This document shows positions 1 to 12,768 of a stretch of DNA of 64,000 bases, piece by piece (the stretch's first letter is position 1; the number at the start of each line of letters is the position of its first letter). The DNA is from Mycobacterium scrofulaceum (lineage in GTDB: Bacteria > Actinomycetota > Actinomycetes > Mycobacteriales > Mycobacteriaceae), in assembly GCF_002086735.1 (NCBI RefSeq), contig NZ_MVIJ01000009.1, forward strand, positions 1 through 64,000, given 5' to 3'. The notes below the pieces were generated by a model. That model saw nothing but the letters and a program-made list of their open reading frames with translations, had not been told where the DNA came from and did not search any database. Made by a program: the position numbers and the translations under genes.

Positions 1-77
1 AGCCCGCGGCGCACCCCGACGCGTACCGAACGGCGCATTATCAAAGTCCGTGTCCTGCGGCGCTGGGGACCCGCCCG
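1..77. repeat. 77-bp inverted copy of IS transposase DNA
   Basis: These bases are the exact reverse complement of positions 171-247, inside the IS481-type transposase fragment. The two arms are separated by 93 bp. The shared stretch CGGGCGGGTC at the inner edge looks like the junction. It is either a fold-back rearrangement by short homology or an assembly or library chimera at the contig edge. Confidence 0.85.
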
Positions 78-442
78 GTCGGACGGTCCAGCCAGCGCAG
101 TTTGGCCAGGCCGTAGCGGGTCAACACCCGGTGCACTGTGGAAGGATGAACACCGAGTAAGTACCCGATACGGGCGGGTCCCCAGCGCCGCAGGACACGG
201 ACTTTGATAATGCGCCGTTCGGTACGCGTCGGGGTGCGCCGCGGGCTGCGATGCGGTCGTGAACTGCGATCAACCATGCCCGCGGCGCCGTCGACGCGAT
301 AGCGGCTGGCCCAGCGCGACGCCGTCGTCGACGAAACTTGAAACCGTTCCGCGGCCCGTCGAAGTGTCCAACCCTCCTCAACGACACAGCGAGCCAGCCG
401 CAGGCGACCGGTTTCTGACAATGGGGCATTACGGTGGGACAT
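78..442 (-). pseudogene. IS481-family transposase, N-terminal fragment
   Basis: The first ~121 residues of an IS481-type transposase: an N-terminal helix-turn-helix (RRAAERFQVSSTTASRW) and a second HTH (RIGYLLGVHPSTVHRVL), ending at LRWLDRPTG. The DDE catalytic domain is missing because the sequence runs into the inverted copy at 77. The start has a good ribosome site (GGAGG six bases upstream). Arms GAAGACCTCCGA (443-454) and TCGGAGGTCTTC (492-503) upstream may be part of the element end. The fragment cannot be functional as it stands. The family call rests on the HTH pair and the WLDR motif. Confidence 0.75.
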
Positions 443-568
443 GAAGACCTCCGACGGTGAGCAGTGCGTTCCTCGACAGCTCGCACTTCACTCGGAGGTC
501 TTCGTCATGTCACCACGCCACGCCGTCCCTAACGTCCGTGGTCAGTACAGCTAGCCGCGCCTTCGGGC

Positions 569-1318
569 TCAGCGCGCCTGGCCCTGCGACGCCAGGAAGC
601 CCGCGACACCGCGGACCATCGCGTCGGCGTACTTCTGCCTGCCCTCGGCCGACTCCATCAGCGCCGAATCCGCGGGATTCTTCATGTTGCCGCACTCGAC
701 CAGGATCGACGGATACTGCGCCAGGTTCAGCCCGGCCAGGTCCGAGCGCCCGTACAGCCCGCTCTGGCCGATGTAGTTGGCCGGCGGGATCCCGGAGGCC
801 TGCATCTGGTCGCGCATGATCCGGGCGTACTGCACCGACGGTCCGGCCTGCACCTGGTTGAGCGGCGGCGCCGAGTAGTTGACGTGAAAGCCCCGGCCCG
901 ACGCGGGCCCGCCGTCGCCGTGGATGCTCAGCACCGCGTTGGGGTGCAGCGCGTTGGCCATGTTGGCGCGCTCGTCGACGCACGGCCCCAGCCCGGTGTC
1001 GTTGCCGCGGGCCAGGGCGGTCCGCACGCCCAGGGCGTTGAGCTCCTGACGTACCCGCAGCGCGGTGTCCCAGGTGAAGGTGTGCTCCGGGTAGCCGCCG
1101 TTGGTCGACGTCCCGCTCGCCTGGCAGTCCTTGGTGCCACCCCGGCCGGTGGGCACCTGGCGGCCGATGGAGGCGTCGTTGGCGCCGTTGTGCCCGGGGT
1201 CGATGAAGACCACCATGCCGGCGATGTTGGAGGGGGCTCCCCACGCGGCCGGCGCGATCGCCGTCGAAGCGGCAACCAGCACACCGATGACCAACCTGAC
1301 GCCGACACGCCTGCTCAC
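569..1318 (-). CDS. N-acetylmuramoyl-L-alanine amidase (Rv3717-like)
   Basis: Zinc-dependent peptidoglycan amidase (Amidase_3 fold) that cleaves the MurNAc-L-Ala bond outside the membrane. A signal peptide runs over roughly the first 30 residues (hydrophobic [17 protein letters not shown]). Zinc and catalytic residues sit in FIDPGHNG (His), in the PEHTF segment, in LSIHGDGG (His) and in [10 protein letters not shown] (Glu). The length, about 250 residues, and the close match to Rv3717 indicate a stand-alone catalytic domain without a cell-wall-binding module. GTG at 1318 is chosen because it gives a normal signal peptide; an in-frame GTG at 1330 would add four residues. It is divergent from ybaB-recR. 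Confidence 0.9.
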   Translation of the reverse strand: MSRRVGVRLVIGVLVAASTAIAPAAWGAPSNIAGMVVFIDPGHNGANDASIGRQVPTGRGGTKDCQASGTSTNGGYPEHTFTWDTALRVRQELNALGVRTALARGNDTGLGPCVDERANMANALHPNAVLSIHGDGGPASGRGFHVNYSAPPLNQVQAGPSVQYARIMRDQMQASGIPPANYIGQSGLYGRSDLAGLNLAQYPSILVECGNMKNPADSALMESAEGRQKYADAMVRGVAGFLASQGQAR

Positions 1319-1428
1319 TCGTAGGTCCACGGCGCAAAGGTAGCGTCGCGCGGTCTACGCTGGGTGTTTCGAATCGCCGGACACCCGCAGGCGAAACCAG
1401 TTCGAGACCAAGATGCGAGGGAACTGTC

Positions 1429-1770
1429 ATGCAACCCGGAGGCGACATGTCGGCGCTGCTGGCCCAGGCGCAGCAGATGCAGCAGAAGTTGATGGAAGCC
1501 CAGCAACAGCTCGCCAACGCCGAGGTGCACGGACAGGCCGGCGGCGGGTTGGTCAAGGTGACGGTGAAGGGCAGCGGCGAGGTGATCGCGGTGCAGATCG
1601 ACCCCCAGGTCGTCGACCCCGCGGACGTCGAGACGCTGCAGGACCTGATCGTCGGGGCCATGGCGGACGCGTCCAAGCAGGTCACCCGCATGGCGCAGGA
1701 ACGGCTCGGGGCACTGGCCGGCGGCCTCGGCGGGCCACCCCCGGGGCAGCCGCCGGCCCCGGAGCGCTAG
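1429..1770 (+). CDS. YbaB/EbfC nucleoid-associated protein
   Basis: Small DNA-binding protein of 113 residues with the YbaB pattern: an N-terminal coiled-coil helix rich in Gln, Met and Ala ([20 protein letters not shown]), a beta section ([17 protein letters not shown]), and a C-terminal helix followed by a Gly/Pro tail. It lies 12 bp upstream of recR, the classical ybaB-recR pairing seen across bacteria, which suggests co-transcription. The homologue in M. tuberculosis is Rv3716c. It probably binds DNA as a dimer; its exact cellular role is not settled. Confidence 0.92.
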   Translation: MQPGGDMSALLAQAQQMQQKLMEAQQQLANAEVHGQAGGGLVKVTVKGSGEVIAVQIDPQVVDPADVETLQDLIVGAMADASKQVTRMAQERLGALAGGLGGPPPGQPPAPER

Positions 1771-1782
1771 ACACCCCGCGAC

Positions 1783-2394
1783 ATGTTTGAAGGACCCGTC
1801 CAGGATCTGATCGACGAGCTCGGCAAGCTGCCGGGCATCGGGCCCAAGAGCGCTCAACGCATCGCCTTCCACCTGTTGTCGGTCGAGCCGCCGGATATCG
1901 ACCGGCTGACCGCGGCGCTGGGGAAGGTCCGCGACGGCGTCCGGTTCTGCGAGGTGTGCGGCAACGTCTCCGACAACGAGCGCTGCCGGATCTGTTCGGA
2001 CCCCCGCCGGGACGGCTCGCTGGTGTGCGTCGTCGAGGAGCCGAAGGACGTCCAGGCCGTCGAGCGCACCCGCGAGTTCCGCGGCCGCTACCACGTGCTG
2101 GGCGGCGCGCTCGACCCGCTGTCCGGGGTGGGGCCCGACCAGTTGCGGATCCGCGAGCTGCTGAGCCGGATCGGGGAGCGGGTCGACGACGTCGACATCG
2201 CCGAGGTGATCATCGCCACCGACCCCAACACCGAGGGCGAGGCCACCGCCACCTACCTGGTGCGGATGCTGCGCGACATCCCCGGGCTGACCGTGACGCG
2301 GATCGCCTCCGGCCTGCCGATGGGCGGCGACCTGGAGTTCGCCGACGAGCTGACGCTGGGCCGCGCGCTCGCCGGCCGCCGGGCGATGGTCTGA
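1783..2394 (+). CDS. recR: recombination mediator RecR
   Basis: RecF-pathway protein that clamps on DNA and helps load RecA at gaps. 203 residues, typical length. The helix-hairpin-helix is at residues ~10-30 ([17 protein letters not shown]). A Cys4 zinc finger is formed by C56, C59, C68 and C71. The TOPRIM domain follows ([10 protein letters not shown], then [12 protein letters not shown]). It follows ybaB by 12 bp in the same operon. All signature residues are present, so it is expected to be active. Confidence 0.96.
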   Translation: MFEGPVQDLIDELGKLPGIGPKSAQRIAFHLLSVEPPDIDRLTAALGKVRDGVRFCEVCGNVSDNERCRICSDPRRDGSLVCVVEEPKDVQAVERTREFRGRYHVLGGALDPLSGVGPDQLRIRELLSRIGERVDDVDIAEVIIATDPNTEGEATATYLVRMLRDIPGLTVTRIASGLPMGGDLEFADELTLGRALAGRRAMV

Positions 2395-2400
2395 GGTCGC

Positions 2401-2838
2401 TCAGGACTTGATTAATCGGAACGGCCGGGTGACGGTCGAGCCTGGACCTCCACACCCGTCCGACGTGGTCGTCCGGCCCTCACCGGCAAGCGACACGGCG
2501 TCGAAGCCGTAGTCGACGGTTGCCGGGACCGAGGCTCCGTTCGCGCATGGCGCCTGCGTCGCGCCGCTGTGGGTCCAGCGTCCGTTCGCGAGGTCGAACT
2601 CCCAGCTGATGACGAACGTCCCGCCGTCCTGCGAGGTCGCCAGCGTGCAGTCCGACCCGCACGGGACGAACAGCCAACTGGTCGACTTGTCGCTGTCGGT
2701 ATAGAGCACGGTGTACCGACCGCTCGGCACCTCCGGGGCGGCGTGCGCGGGCACCGGCGTGATCAATGCGGCTGCGACGAGCAGGGCGCCGCCGCCTGCC
2801 CACCCCGGCCGGCTGCTTCTCGCGATGTCTTTGCTCAC
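2401..2838 (-). CDS. secreted hypothetical protein
   Basis: 145 residues with an N-terminal signal peptide (hydrophobic GGGALLVAAALITPVPAHA, probable cleavage after AHAA) and a mature region of about 110 residues with four cysteines that could form two disulfides. It resembles small mycobacterial exported proteins of unknown function. The GTG start is separated by one base from the end of gatD, so it is probably the third gene of the murT-gatD transcript. It converges with recR, with only 6 bp between stop codons. I assign no function. Confidence 0.75.
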   Translation of the reverse strand: MSKDIARSSRPGWAGGGALLVAAALITPVPAHAAPEVPSGRYTVLYTDSDKSTSWLFVPCGSDCTLATSQDGGTFVISWEFDLANGRWTHSGATQAPCANGASVPATVDYGFDAVSLAGEGRTTTSDGCGGPGSTVTRPFRLIKS

Positions 2839-2839
2839 G

Positions 2840-3547
2840 TCAGCGCGCCGCCAGCCGCTCCCGGCGCAACAACTCCACCTCTGGCAGGTTCAGCGGCGCC
2901 AGCTCACCGACGACCTTGCCCAGCAGCAGGTCGGCCAGTTCGGGGTTGCGGGCCAGGCATGGCCCGTGCATGTAGGTGGCGATGACGCTGCCCTGCACCG
3001 CGCCGTCGTAGCCGTCGCCCGCCCGGTTGCCCGCGCCCTTGATCACCGCGCCCAGCGGCGATGCGGCGGGTCCCAGCACGGTGCCGCCCCGGTGGTTCTC
3101 GAAACCGGTGAGCCGTTGGGTCAGCCCGGGCAGCAGCGGCTTGGTGATCAGCTCGCCGATGGTGCGGGCGTCCTGCGGCGAGGTGGTCGCGTCGAGCAGG
3201 CCCACGCCGTCGACCCGTTCCCCCGCCGACGTCTCGTACCACTGGCCGAGCACCTGAACGGCGGCGCAGATCGCCAGCACGGGCGCCCCCCGGTCGGCGG
3301 CGCGCTGCAGCCCTGGGTGCTTGATCAGGTGCCTGGTGGCCAGCCGTTGCGCGTAGTCCTCCGCCCCGCCCAGGGTGTAGAGGTCCAACGAGTCGGGAAC
3401 CGGGTCGGCCAGCGTGATCTCGACGATCTCGGCGGCGATGCCCCGCAACCGCAGCCGCTGGCGCAGCACCAGCGCGTTGCCGCCGTCGCCGTAGGTGCCC
3501 ATCACGTCGGGCAGCACCAGCCCGATCCGCACGGTCGAGTCAGCCAT
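2840..3547 (-). CDS. gatD: GatD glutamine amidotransferase subunit (CobQ2-like)
   Basis: Glutaminase subunit of the MurT-GatD complex, which amidates the D-Glu residue of the lipid II stem peptide in the cytoplasm. 235 residues. The triad-type GATase fold has its nucleophile at C94 (VLAICAAVQ), the position known from other GatD proteins, and a C-terminal catalytic His in TYMHGPC. The ATG at 3547 overlaps the murT stop by 8 bases, indicating translational coupling. A longer open frame upstream is a shadow inside murT. Homologue of Rv3713. Confidence 0.93.
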   Translation of the reverse strand: MADSTVRIGLVLPDVMGTYGDGGNALVLRQRLRLRGIAAEIVEITLADPVPDSLDLYTLGGAEDYAQRLATRHLIKHPGLQRAADRGAPVLAICAAVQVLGQWYETSAGERVDGVGLLDATTSPQDARTIGELITKPLLPGLTQRLTGFENHRGGTVLGPAASPLGAVIKGAGNRAGDGYDGAVQGSVIATYMHGPCLARNPELADLLLGKVVGELAPLNLPEVELLRRERLAAR

Positions 3548-4781
3548 GACGCGCCAACGCCCGTTGCAGCTGCAGGAACGCGGTGTAGTTGGCGACCACC
3601 TCGACCCGCCCGGGCGGGCAGGACGCGATGGCGGCCACGGTGTCGTGCACCAGGGTGTGGTCGACGCCCGCGTAGCCGAGGCGCACGGCGAGGTCGGTGC
3701 CGCGCTCGCCGGCGGCGACGACGGCCGTCTCTTCGAAGTGCTCGAAGCGCACGTCCCACAGCCAGGACAGATCCTCGCCGTCGGGCACCTGGCCGTTGAC
3801 CGCGATGACCACCCCGGCCGCGTGCTTGTCGACCATCGACAGCGCCTCCTGCCAGCCGGCCGGGTTCTTGGCCAGCAGGATCCGCGCCTGGTGGTCGCCG
3901 ATGCGGACGGTCCGGTAGCGCCCGGCGACCTCGTCGACCCCGCTGACGGCCGTGACGGCCCTGGCCGGGTCCGCCCCCAGCGCGACGGCGGCGGCGACCG
4001 CCTGCGCGGCGTTGCCGCGGTTGACCGCGCCCGGCAGCGCCAGCCGCATCGGCAGGGCCAGCCCGTCGGGCCCGTACAGCGTCTCGTCGTCGAACCACCA
4101 CTGCGGGCTGGGCCGCTTGAAGTCCGCGCCGGTGGAATACCAGTGGCCTTCCCCACCAGGGGGGTCGCGGACGATCACCTCGCCGCTGCGCGGGCAGCTG
4201 ACCGAGTCGTTGGCCCACCCGCCGCCCGCGGCCACCCACACCACCTTCGGGCTGTCGTAGGCCGCCGACGTCATCAGCACGTCGTCGCAGTTGGCGACGA
4301 CGACGGCCGCCGGGTGCCGCGCCAGGCCGGCGCGCAGCGTGCGTTCGATGACGTTGATCTCGCCGACGCGGTCCAGCTGGTCGCGCGAAAGGTTGAGCAG
4401 CACGACGACCGCGGGCTCGACGGCATCCGACACGTGCGGCACGTGCATCTCGTCGACCTCCAGGGCCGCCAGCGGCGCCTCGCGGTTGGCGGCCAGCGCG
4501 GCGACCAGGCCGGCGTCCATGTTGGCGCCCTCGGCGTTGGTGGCCACCGGTCCCAGCGTGCCGAGCGCGGCGGCGGTCATCCGGGTCGTGGTCGACTTGC
4601 CGTTGGTGCCGGTGACGACGACGGTGCGCCGTCCGGCCGCGAGCTGACGCAGGACCGAGCCGTCCAGGGTCATCGCGATCAGGCCGCCGATCATCGCGCC
4701 GGCGCCGCGCCCGGTCACCCGGGATGCCCAGCGCGCGCTCGATCCCGCGGCGAGGGCGAGACGCGCGCGGGTGGTGATCAC
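3540..4781 (-). CDS. murT: MurT Mur-ligase subunit (lipid II isoglutaminyl synthase)
   Basis: ATP-dependent partner of GatD that activates the D-Glu carboxylate of lipid II for amidation. 413 residues. The Mur-ligase P-loop GTNGKST is at residues 58-64, followed by the central ATPase domain (NLSRDQLDR) and a C-terminal DUF1727 domain that binds GatD. It is the first gene of the murT-gatD unit and overlaps gatD by 8 bp. Amidated stem peptides are needed for efficient cross-linking, so the pair is usually essential. Homologue of Rv3712. Confidence 0.93.
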   Translation of the reverse strand: MITTRARLALAAGSSARWASRVTGRGAGAMIGGLIAMTLDGSVLRQLAAGRRTVVVTGTNGKSTTTRMTAAALGTLGPVATNAEGANMDAGLVAALAANREAPLAALEVDEMHVPHVSDAVEPAVVVLLNLSRDQLDRVGEINVIERTLRAGLARHPAAVVVANCDDVLMTSAAYDSPKVVWVAAGGGWANDSVSCPRSGEVIVRDPPGGEGHWYSTGADFKRPSPQWWFDDETLYGPDGLALPMRLALPGAVNRGNAAQAVAAAVALGADPARAVTAVSGVDEVAGRYRTVRIGDHQARILLAKNPAGWQEALSMVDKHAAGVVIAVNGQVPDGEDLSWLWDVRFEHFEETAVVAAGERGTDLAVRLGYAGVDHTLVHDTVAAIASCPPGRVEVVANYTAFLQLQRALARHG

Positions 4782-4853
4782 CCGGGCAGATTACCGACCG
4801 ACACGGCTGCGCAGCGACCCGGCGATGTCGGTCGGACGTGCCATCCTCGAGTC

Positions 4854-5846
4854 ATGAACCGGGTGTCCTGGGGGCGGCCGGCCGTCGAGCCGGACGGGGG
4901 TTGGGCCGTCATCGACGTCGAGACCTCGGGCTTTCGGCCGGGCCAGGCCCGGGTGATCAGCCTGGCGGTGCTCGGGCTGGACGACGACGGCCGCGTCGAG
5001 CAGTCAGTCGTCAGCCTGCTCAACCCGGGCGTGGACCCCGGCCCCACCCACGTGCACGGCCTGACCGCGGCCATGCTCGAAGACCAGCCGCAGTTCGCCG
5101 ACGTCGTCGACGACGTGGTCAAGGTGCTGGACGGCCGCACGCTGGTAGCCCACAACGTCGCGTTCGACTACGCGTTCCTGACCGCGGAAGCCGAGCTCGC
5201 CGAGGCCGAGCTGCCCATCGACTCCGTCATGTGCACGGTCGAGCTGGCCCGGCGGCTGGACCTCGGCATCGACAACCTGCGATTGGAGACCCTGGCGGCA
5301 CACTGGGGCCTCCGCCAGGAACGGCCGCACGACGCCTTCGACGACGCCATGGTGCTGACCGGTGTGCTGGAGTCGGCGCTCGAGCGCGCCCGCGAACGCG
5401 ACATCTGGCTTCCGGTGCATCCGGTCACCCGGCGCCGCTGGCCCAACGGCCGCGTCACCCACGACGAGCTGCGCCCGTTGAAGGTGCTGGCCTCGCGGAT
5501 GCCGTGCCCGTACCTCAACCCGGGGCATTACGTGTGCGGCCGGCCGCTGGTGCAGGGCATGCGGGTGGCCCTGGCGGCCGAGGTCGCGCGCACCCACGAG
5601 GAGCTCGTCGAGCGGATCCTGCATGCCGGGCTGGCCTACAGCGACGCCGTCGACCGGGAGACCTCGCTGGTGGTCTGCAACGACCCCGCCCCCGATCAGG
5701 GCAAGGGGTATCTGGCGCGGCAGCTGGGGGTCCCGGTGGTTTCCGACGCGCAGTTCATGGAGTCCATCCGCGCGGTCGTCGGCGGCACCAGCATGGAGGA
5801 ATTCACCGACACCACCACGCTCGACCAGCAACTCGCCCTGTTCTAG
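4854..5846 (+). CDS. DEDDh 3'-5' exonuclease with BRCT-like tail (DnaQ family)
   Basis: 330 residues. The exonuclease domain covers roughly residues 15-185: ExoI IDVETSG (D21, E23), ExoII around HNVAFDYAFL, and ExoIII HDAFDDAM. The C-terminal third resembles a BRCT domain (LVVCNDPAPDQGKGYLARQ...). M. tuberculosis Rv3711c, annotated dnaQ, has the same plan. Whether it is a true polymerase III proofreading subunit is doubtful, because mycobacterial DnaE1 proofreads through its own PHP domain. It may act in repair. The open frame extends far upstream, but conserved sequence begins at this ATG. Confidence 0.88.
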   Translation: MNRVSWGRPAVEPDGGWAVIDVETSGFRPGQARVISLAVLGLDDDGRVEQSVVSLLNPGVDPGPTHVHGLTAAMLEDQPQFADVVDDVVKVLDGRTLVAHNVAFDYAFLTAEAELAEAELPIDSVMCTVELARRLDLGIDNLRLETLAAHWGLRQERPHDAFDDAMVLTGVLESALERARERDIWLPVHPVTRRRWPNGRVTHDELRPLKVLASRMPCPYLNPGHYVCGRPLVQGMRVALAAEVARTHEELVERILHAGLAYSDAVDRETSLVVCNDPAPDQGKGYLARQLGVPVVSDAQFMESIRAVVGGTSMEEFTDTTTLDQQLALF

Positions 5847-5929
5847 GCCCACCTAGGCCGGCTGGCCGGCACTACCGCGATGGTGCCGAACCGCGGCACC
5901 CGGCGCCGGCGCCGCGCTTGCGATCGGCA

Positions 5930-7855
<1,926 letters not shown>

Positions 7856-8069
7856 CTACCGCGGTTGGCGCCACGGAGAAAATTGCGCGACAGTCGCCGG
7901 GTGTGCGGCGATGGCCTCGCGTGTGCGGTCAGGGCGGGAAACCCGCGAAAATTCAGCCCCGGACGCACACGCAAAGCCGTCAGTGCACACCGGACGCCTC
8001 GCCGAGAAAATCCCGATGTGCCGGCACGTATTCTGTTGTGGACCTAAACGCCTGTGGGAAAGGGAAACA

Positions 8070-10394
<2,325 letters not shown>

Positions 10395-10401
10395 GAAGCG
10401 G

Positions 10402-11544
10402 GTGAGCACCGCCCACACCCGACTGGTCGCGCGGTGCTCGCTTGCACTGATTCTGGTTGCGCCGCAATGGTGTTGGGTTGCCCATGCCTACCCGCCGGCG
10501 CCGGCCCCCGAGCCGATCGTGCAGCCGCTGGCTCCCGGTCAGGTGTTGCGGATCGGCCCCACGGCCGGCACCGGCACCCCCACCGGCGACTACGGCATCG
10601 GGGCGACCGACCTCTGTGAGTTCGTCGAATTCCCCACCGAGTTGCTCCAGGTCTGCGGCGACAGCTTCGCCGGCCAGGGCGTGGGTTTCGGCGGCTGGTA
10701 TGCGCCGGTGGCGCTGCACGTCGACACCGCGAGCGTCGACGATCCCGCCGGGGTGCGCTACACCGGCGTGACCGGGATCGGCAAACCGCTGCTGGCCGAT
10801 CCCGCCCCGCCCGGCGCCTCGCAACTGCCCGCGGGCGTGGTGCAGATCAACCGGCGCAACTACATGCTGGTGACCACGACGAAGAACCTGGAGCCGCAAA
10901 GCTCGCGGCTGGTGACGGCCGAACCGCAGCGGGCGGGCTGGCAGACGATCGCCGGCTCCCGGCGCCCCGCCTCCTACCAGGGCGGCTCGCAGACCCAGAT
11001 CAGCGGTTACTACGACCCGATCCCCACCCCGGACTCACCGACCGGCTGGGTGTACGTCGTCGCCGACAGCTTCACCCGCCGCGACCCGGTCCTGCTCTAC
11101 CGGGCGACCCCGCAAACGTTCACCGACCGGTCGAAGTGGCAGGGCTGGGCCGGTGGGCCGGGCGGCGGGTGGGGCAAGCCGCCGACCCCGCTCTGGCCGG
11201 ACCCGGTCGGTGAGATGTGTGTGCGGCAAATCGACGGCAAGGCCGTGCTGTCCTACTTCAATGCGGTCACCGGCAACATGGAGGTCCGCGTCGCCGACGA
11301 CCCCACGTCGCTGGGCGACGCCCCGGTGACCACGGTGGTGCAGCATGACGAGTGGCCCGAGCCGGCGGACAGCCTGCCGCCCCCCTACGACAACCGCCTC
11401 GCGCAACCGTACGGCGGGTACATCTCGCCCGGTTCCACCCTCGACGAGCTGCGAATCTTCGTCAGCCAGTGGGACACCCGCGCGCGGGTGGCCGCGCCGT
11501 ACCGGGTGATCCAGTTCGCCGTCAACCCGTTCAAGCCGGAGTAG
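10402..11544 (+). CDS. secreted DUF4185 protein (Rv3707c-like)
   Basis: 380 residues. A signal peptide ends near residue 28 (LALILVAPQWCWVAHA), followed by a DUF4185 domain, a five-bladed-propeller-like fold related to glycosyl hydrolase families, over most of the length. GTG start seven bases after asd, so it may be co-transcribed. Exported; enzymatic activity on cell-envelope sugar is plausible for the family, but I see no assigned catalytic pair. Confidence 0.8.
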   Translation: MSTAHTRLVARCSLALILVAPQWCWVAHAYPPAPAPEPIVQPLAPGQVLRIGPTAGTGTPTGDYGIGATDLCEFVEFPTELLQVCGDSFAGQGVGFGGWYAPVALHVDTASVDDPAGVRYTGVTGIGKPLLADPAPPGASQLPAGVVQINRRNYMLVTTTKNLEPQSSRLVTAEPQRAGWQTIAGSRRPASYQGGSQTQISGYYDPIPTPDSPTGWVYVVADSFTRRDPVLLYRATPQTFTDRSKWQGWAGGPGGGWGKPPTPLWPDPVGEMCVRQIDGKAVLSYFNAVTGNMEVRVADDPTSLGDAPVTTVVQHDEWPEPADSLPPPYDNRLAQPYGGYISPGSTLDELRIFVSQWDTRARVAAPYRVIQFAVNPFKPE

Positions 11545-11672
11545 CGCCGCGGCGGGGCCGGAAATCCCGCCGGATCGGGGTGTCTTGCCAGCTGAGCGGG
11601 TGTTTTCAGCTCACAGCTGCTACATAACCACCGCATAGCCCAACTATTGTTAACGCCTTCATCATTTGTCTC

Positions 11673-12041
11673 ATGAGTGAAACATCTGAAACCCCCACCG
11701 CGCGGACCTCGACCGCGACCGCACCGGCGCCCGCCGTGGCGCAACCGCTGTACAAGACCCCCCGGGTCTTCATCGCCGCGGCATGGGTCGCCATCGTCGC
11801 CGGCATCGTGTTCATCGTCTCGGTCATCTTCTTCACGGGAATGGCACTGGGGCACCACGGCGGCCATCACCACCACCACCACAAGCACCCCGCGGCGTGG
11901 ATGCATCCGCACCGCATGGGTGGCCCGGGCGGTCCGGGTGGCCAGGCCGGCCTTCAGCAGGGCGGACCCGCGTCGGCGACCCCCGGCGCGCCCGGCCCCG
12001 GCCAGGTTCCGTCCTCGGTCGCCCCATCCCGGACGCCGTAG
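11673..12041 (+). CDS. Pro/His-rich single-pass membrane protein (Rv3706c-like)
   Basis: 122 residues. A cytosolic Ser/Thr/Pro/Ala-rich N terminus is followed by one membrane helix (residues ~32-57, VFIAAAWVAIVAGIVFIVSV), a histidine cluster immediately outside it (HHGGHHHHHHKH) and a Gly/Pro-rich tail. A paralogue with the same order of elements lies just downstream, so this is a tandem duplication. The His cluster could bind metal. Function unknown. Confidence 0.75.
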   Translation: MSETSETPTARTSTATAPAPAVAQPLYKTPRVFIAAAWVAIVAGIVFIVSVIFFTGMALGHHGGHHHHHHKHPAAWMHPHRMGGPGGPGGQAGLQQGGPASATPGAPGPGQVPSSVAPSRTP

Positions 12042-12055
12042 TCCAGGTCAACCCA

Positions 12056-12087
12056 GCGGCCCGGTGCTCGGCAGAGCACCGGGCCGC
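12056..12087 (+). terminator. strong hairpin after the first Pro/His-rich gene
   Basis: Perfect 14-bp stem (12056-12069 with 12074-12087) around a four-base loop GGCA. No U-tract follows, as is common for mycobacterial terminators. It lies 15 bp after the stop codon and separates the two paralogous genes. Confidence 0.7.
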
Positions 12088-12189
12088 GCGTCATTGCGGC
12101 GACGGCAACCGGCCGCCGCCTTTCGATTCACAGCAAGTTTTGTGGGCTGAACCTGTTACGCGCGTCGCGACCCGGGGCATCATGCAGGC

Positions 12190-12687
12190 ATGAGCGAGAC
12201 ACCCGAACCGCCCAAGACACCGCCGACTCCCGCCGCCGCGACCGCCCCGCCGCCTCCGCCGCCGCCACCGGAACGGGTGAAGCCCCCGAGGCTCTACACG
12301 GCCGCCGCGTGGGTGATCATCGTCGCCGGAATCGTCTTCATCATCTCCACCGTGTTCTTCGCCGGCGCGTTCGTCTATGGGCACTACCACCACTGCCACC
12401 ATCACCACGGCCAGATGTTCAACCCGGGCGGCGGCCCCGGCGGTCCCGGACCGGGCAACGGCCCGTGGGGACCGGGACCCGGCGGGCCGTGGGGACCGGG
12501 GCCGGGCCCCGGACCCGGTGGCGCCGGGGGTCCGTGGGGCGACGGCGGGCCCGGCCTGATCGTGCCCATGCCCCCACCCGGGCCGGGCGGACCCGGCGGG
12601 CCCGGCCGCGGCCCGGGGATGAGCGGTCCCGGTCAGCCGCCGACCGGCGGCAGCCCGACACCCGCATCGCCGGCGCCACGACCGTAA
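12190..12687 (+). CDS. Pro/Gly-rich single-pass membrane protein, paralogue of 11673-12041
   Basis: 165 residues with the same architecture as the preceding gene: MSET start, Pro-rich cytosolic segment (PPPPPPPPERVKPP), one membrane helix (AAAWVIIVAGIVFIISTVFF), a histidine cluster (HYHHCHHHHGQ), then a long low-complexity tail of Gly-Pro-Trp repeats. The helix is nearly identical to that of its neighbour, so the pair arose by duplication. Exported low-complexity tail; function unknown. Confidence 0.7.
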   Translation: MSETPEPPKTPPTPAAATAPPPPPPPPERVKPPRLYTAAAWVIIVAGIVFIISTVFFAGAFVYGHYHHCHHHHGQMFNPGGGPGGPGPGNGPWGPGPGGPWGPGPGPGPGGAGGPWGDGGPGLIVPMPPPGPGGPGGPGRGPGMSGPGQPPTGGSPTPASPAPRP

Positions 12688-12768
12688 GCCCCACGACATA
12701 GTGGTTGGCGCGCAAGAAATTTCGTCGCCGACTTCTGGAGTCAACCCAGCAAATGAGGAGATAGCGAC

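Noticed and set aside
443..503. GAAGACCTCCGA/TCGGAGGTCTTC arms as the terminal inverted repeat of the IS
   Set aside because: The arms face each other across 37 bp on the same side of the transposase gene, so they may be a promoter-region hairpin; the other element end is not in the window.
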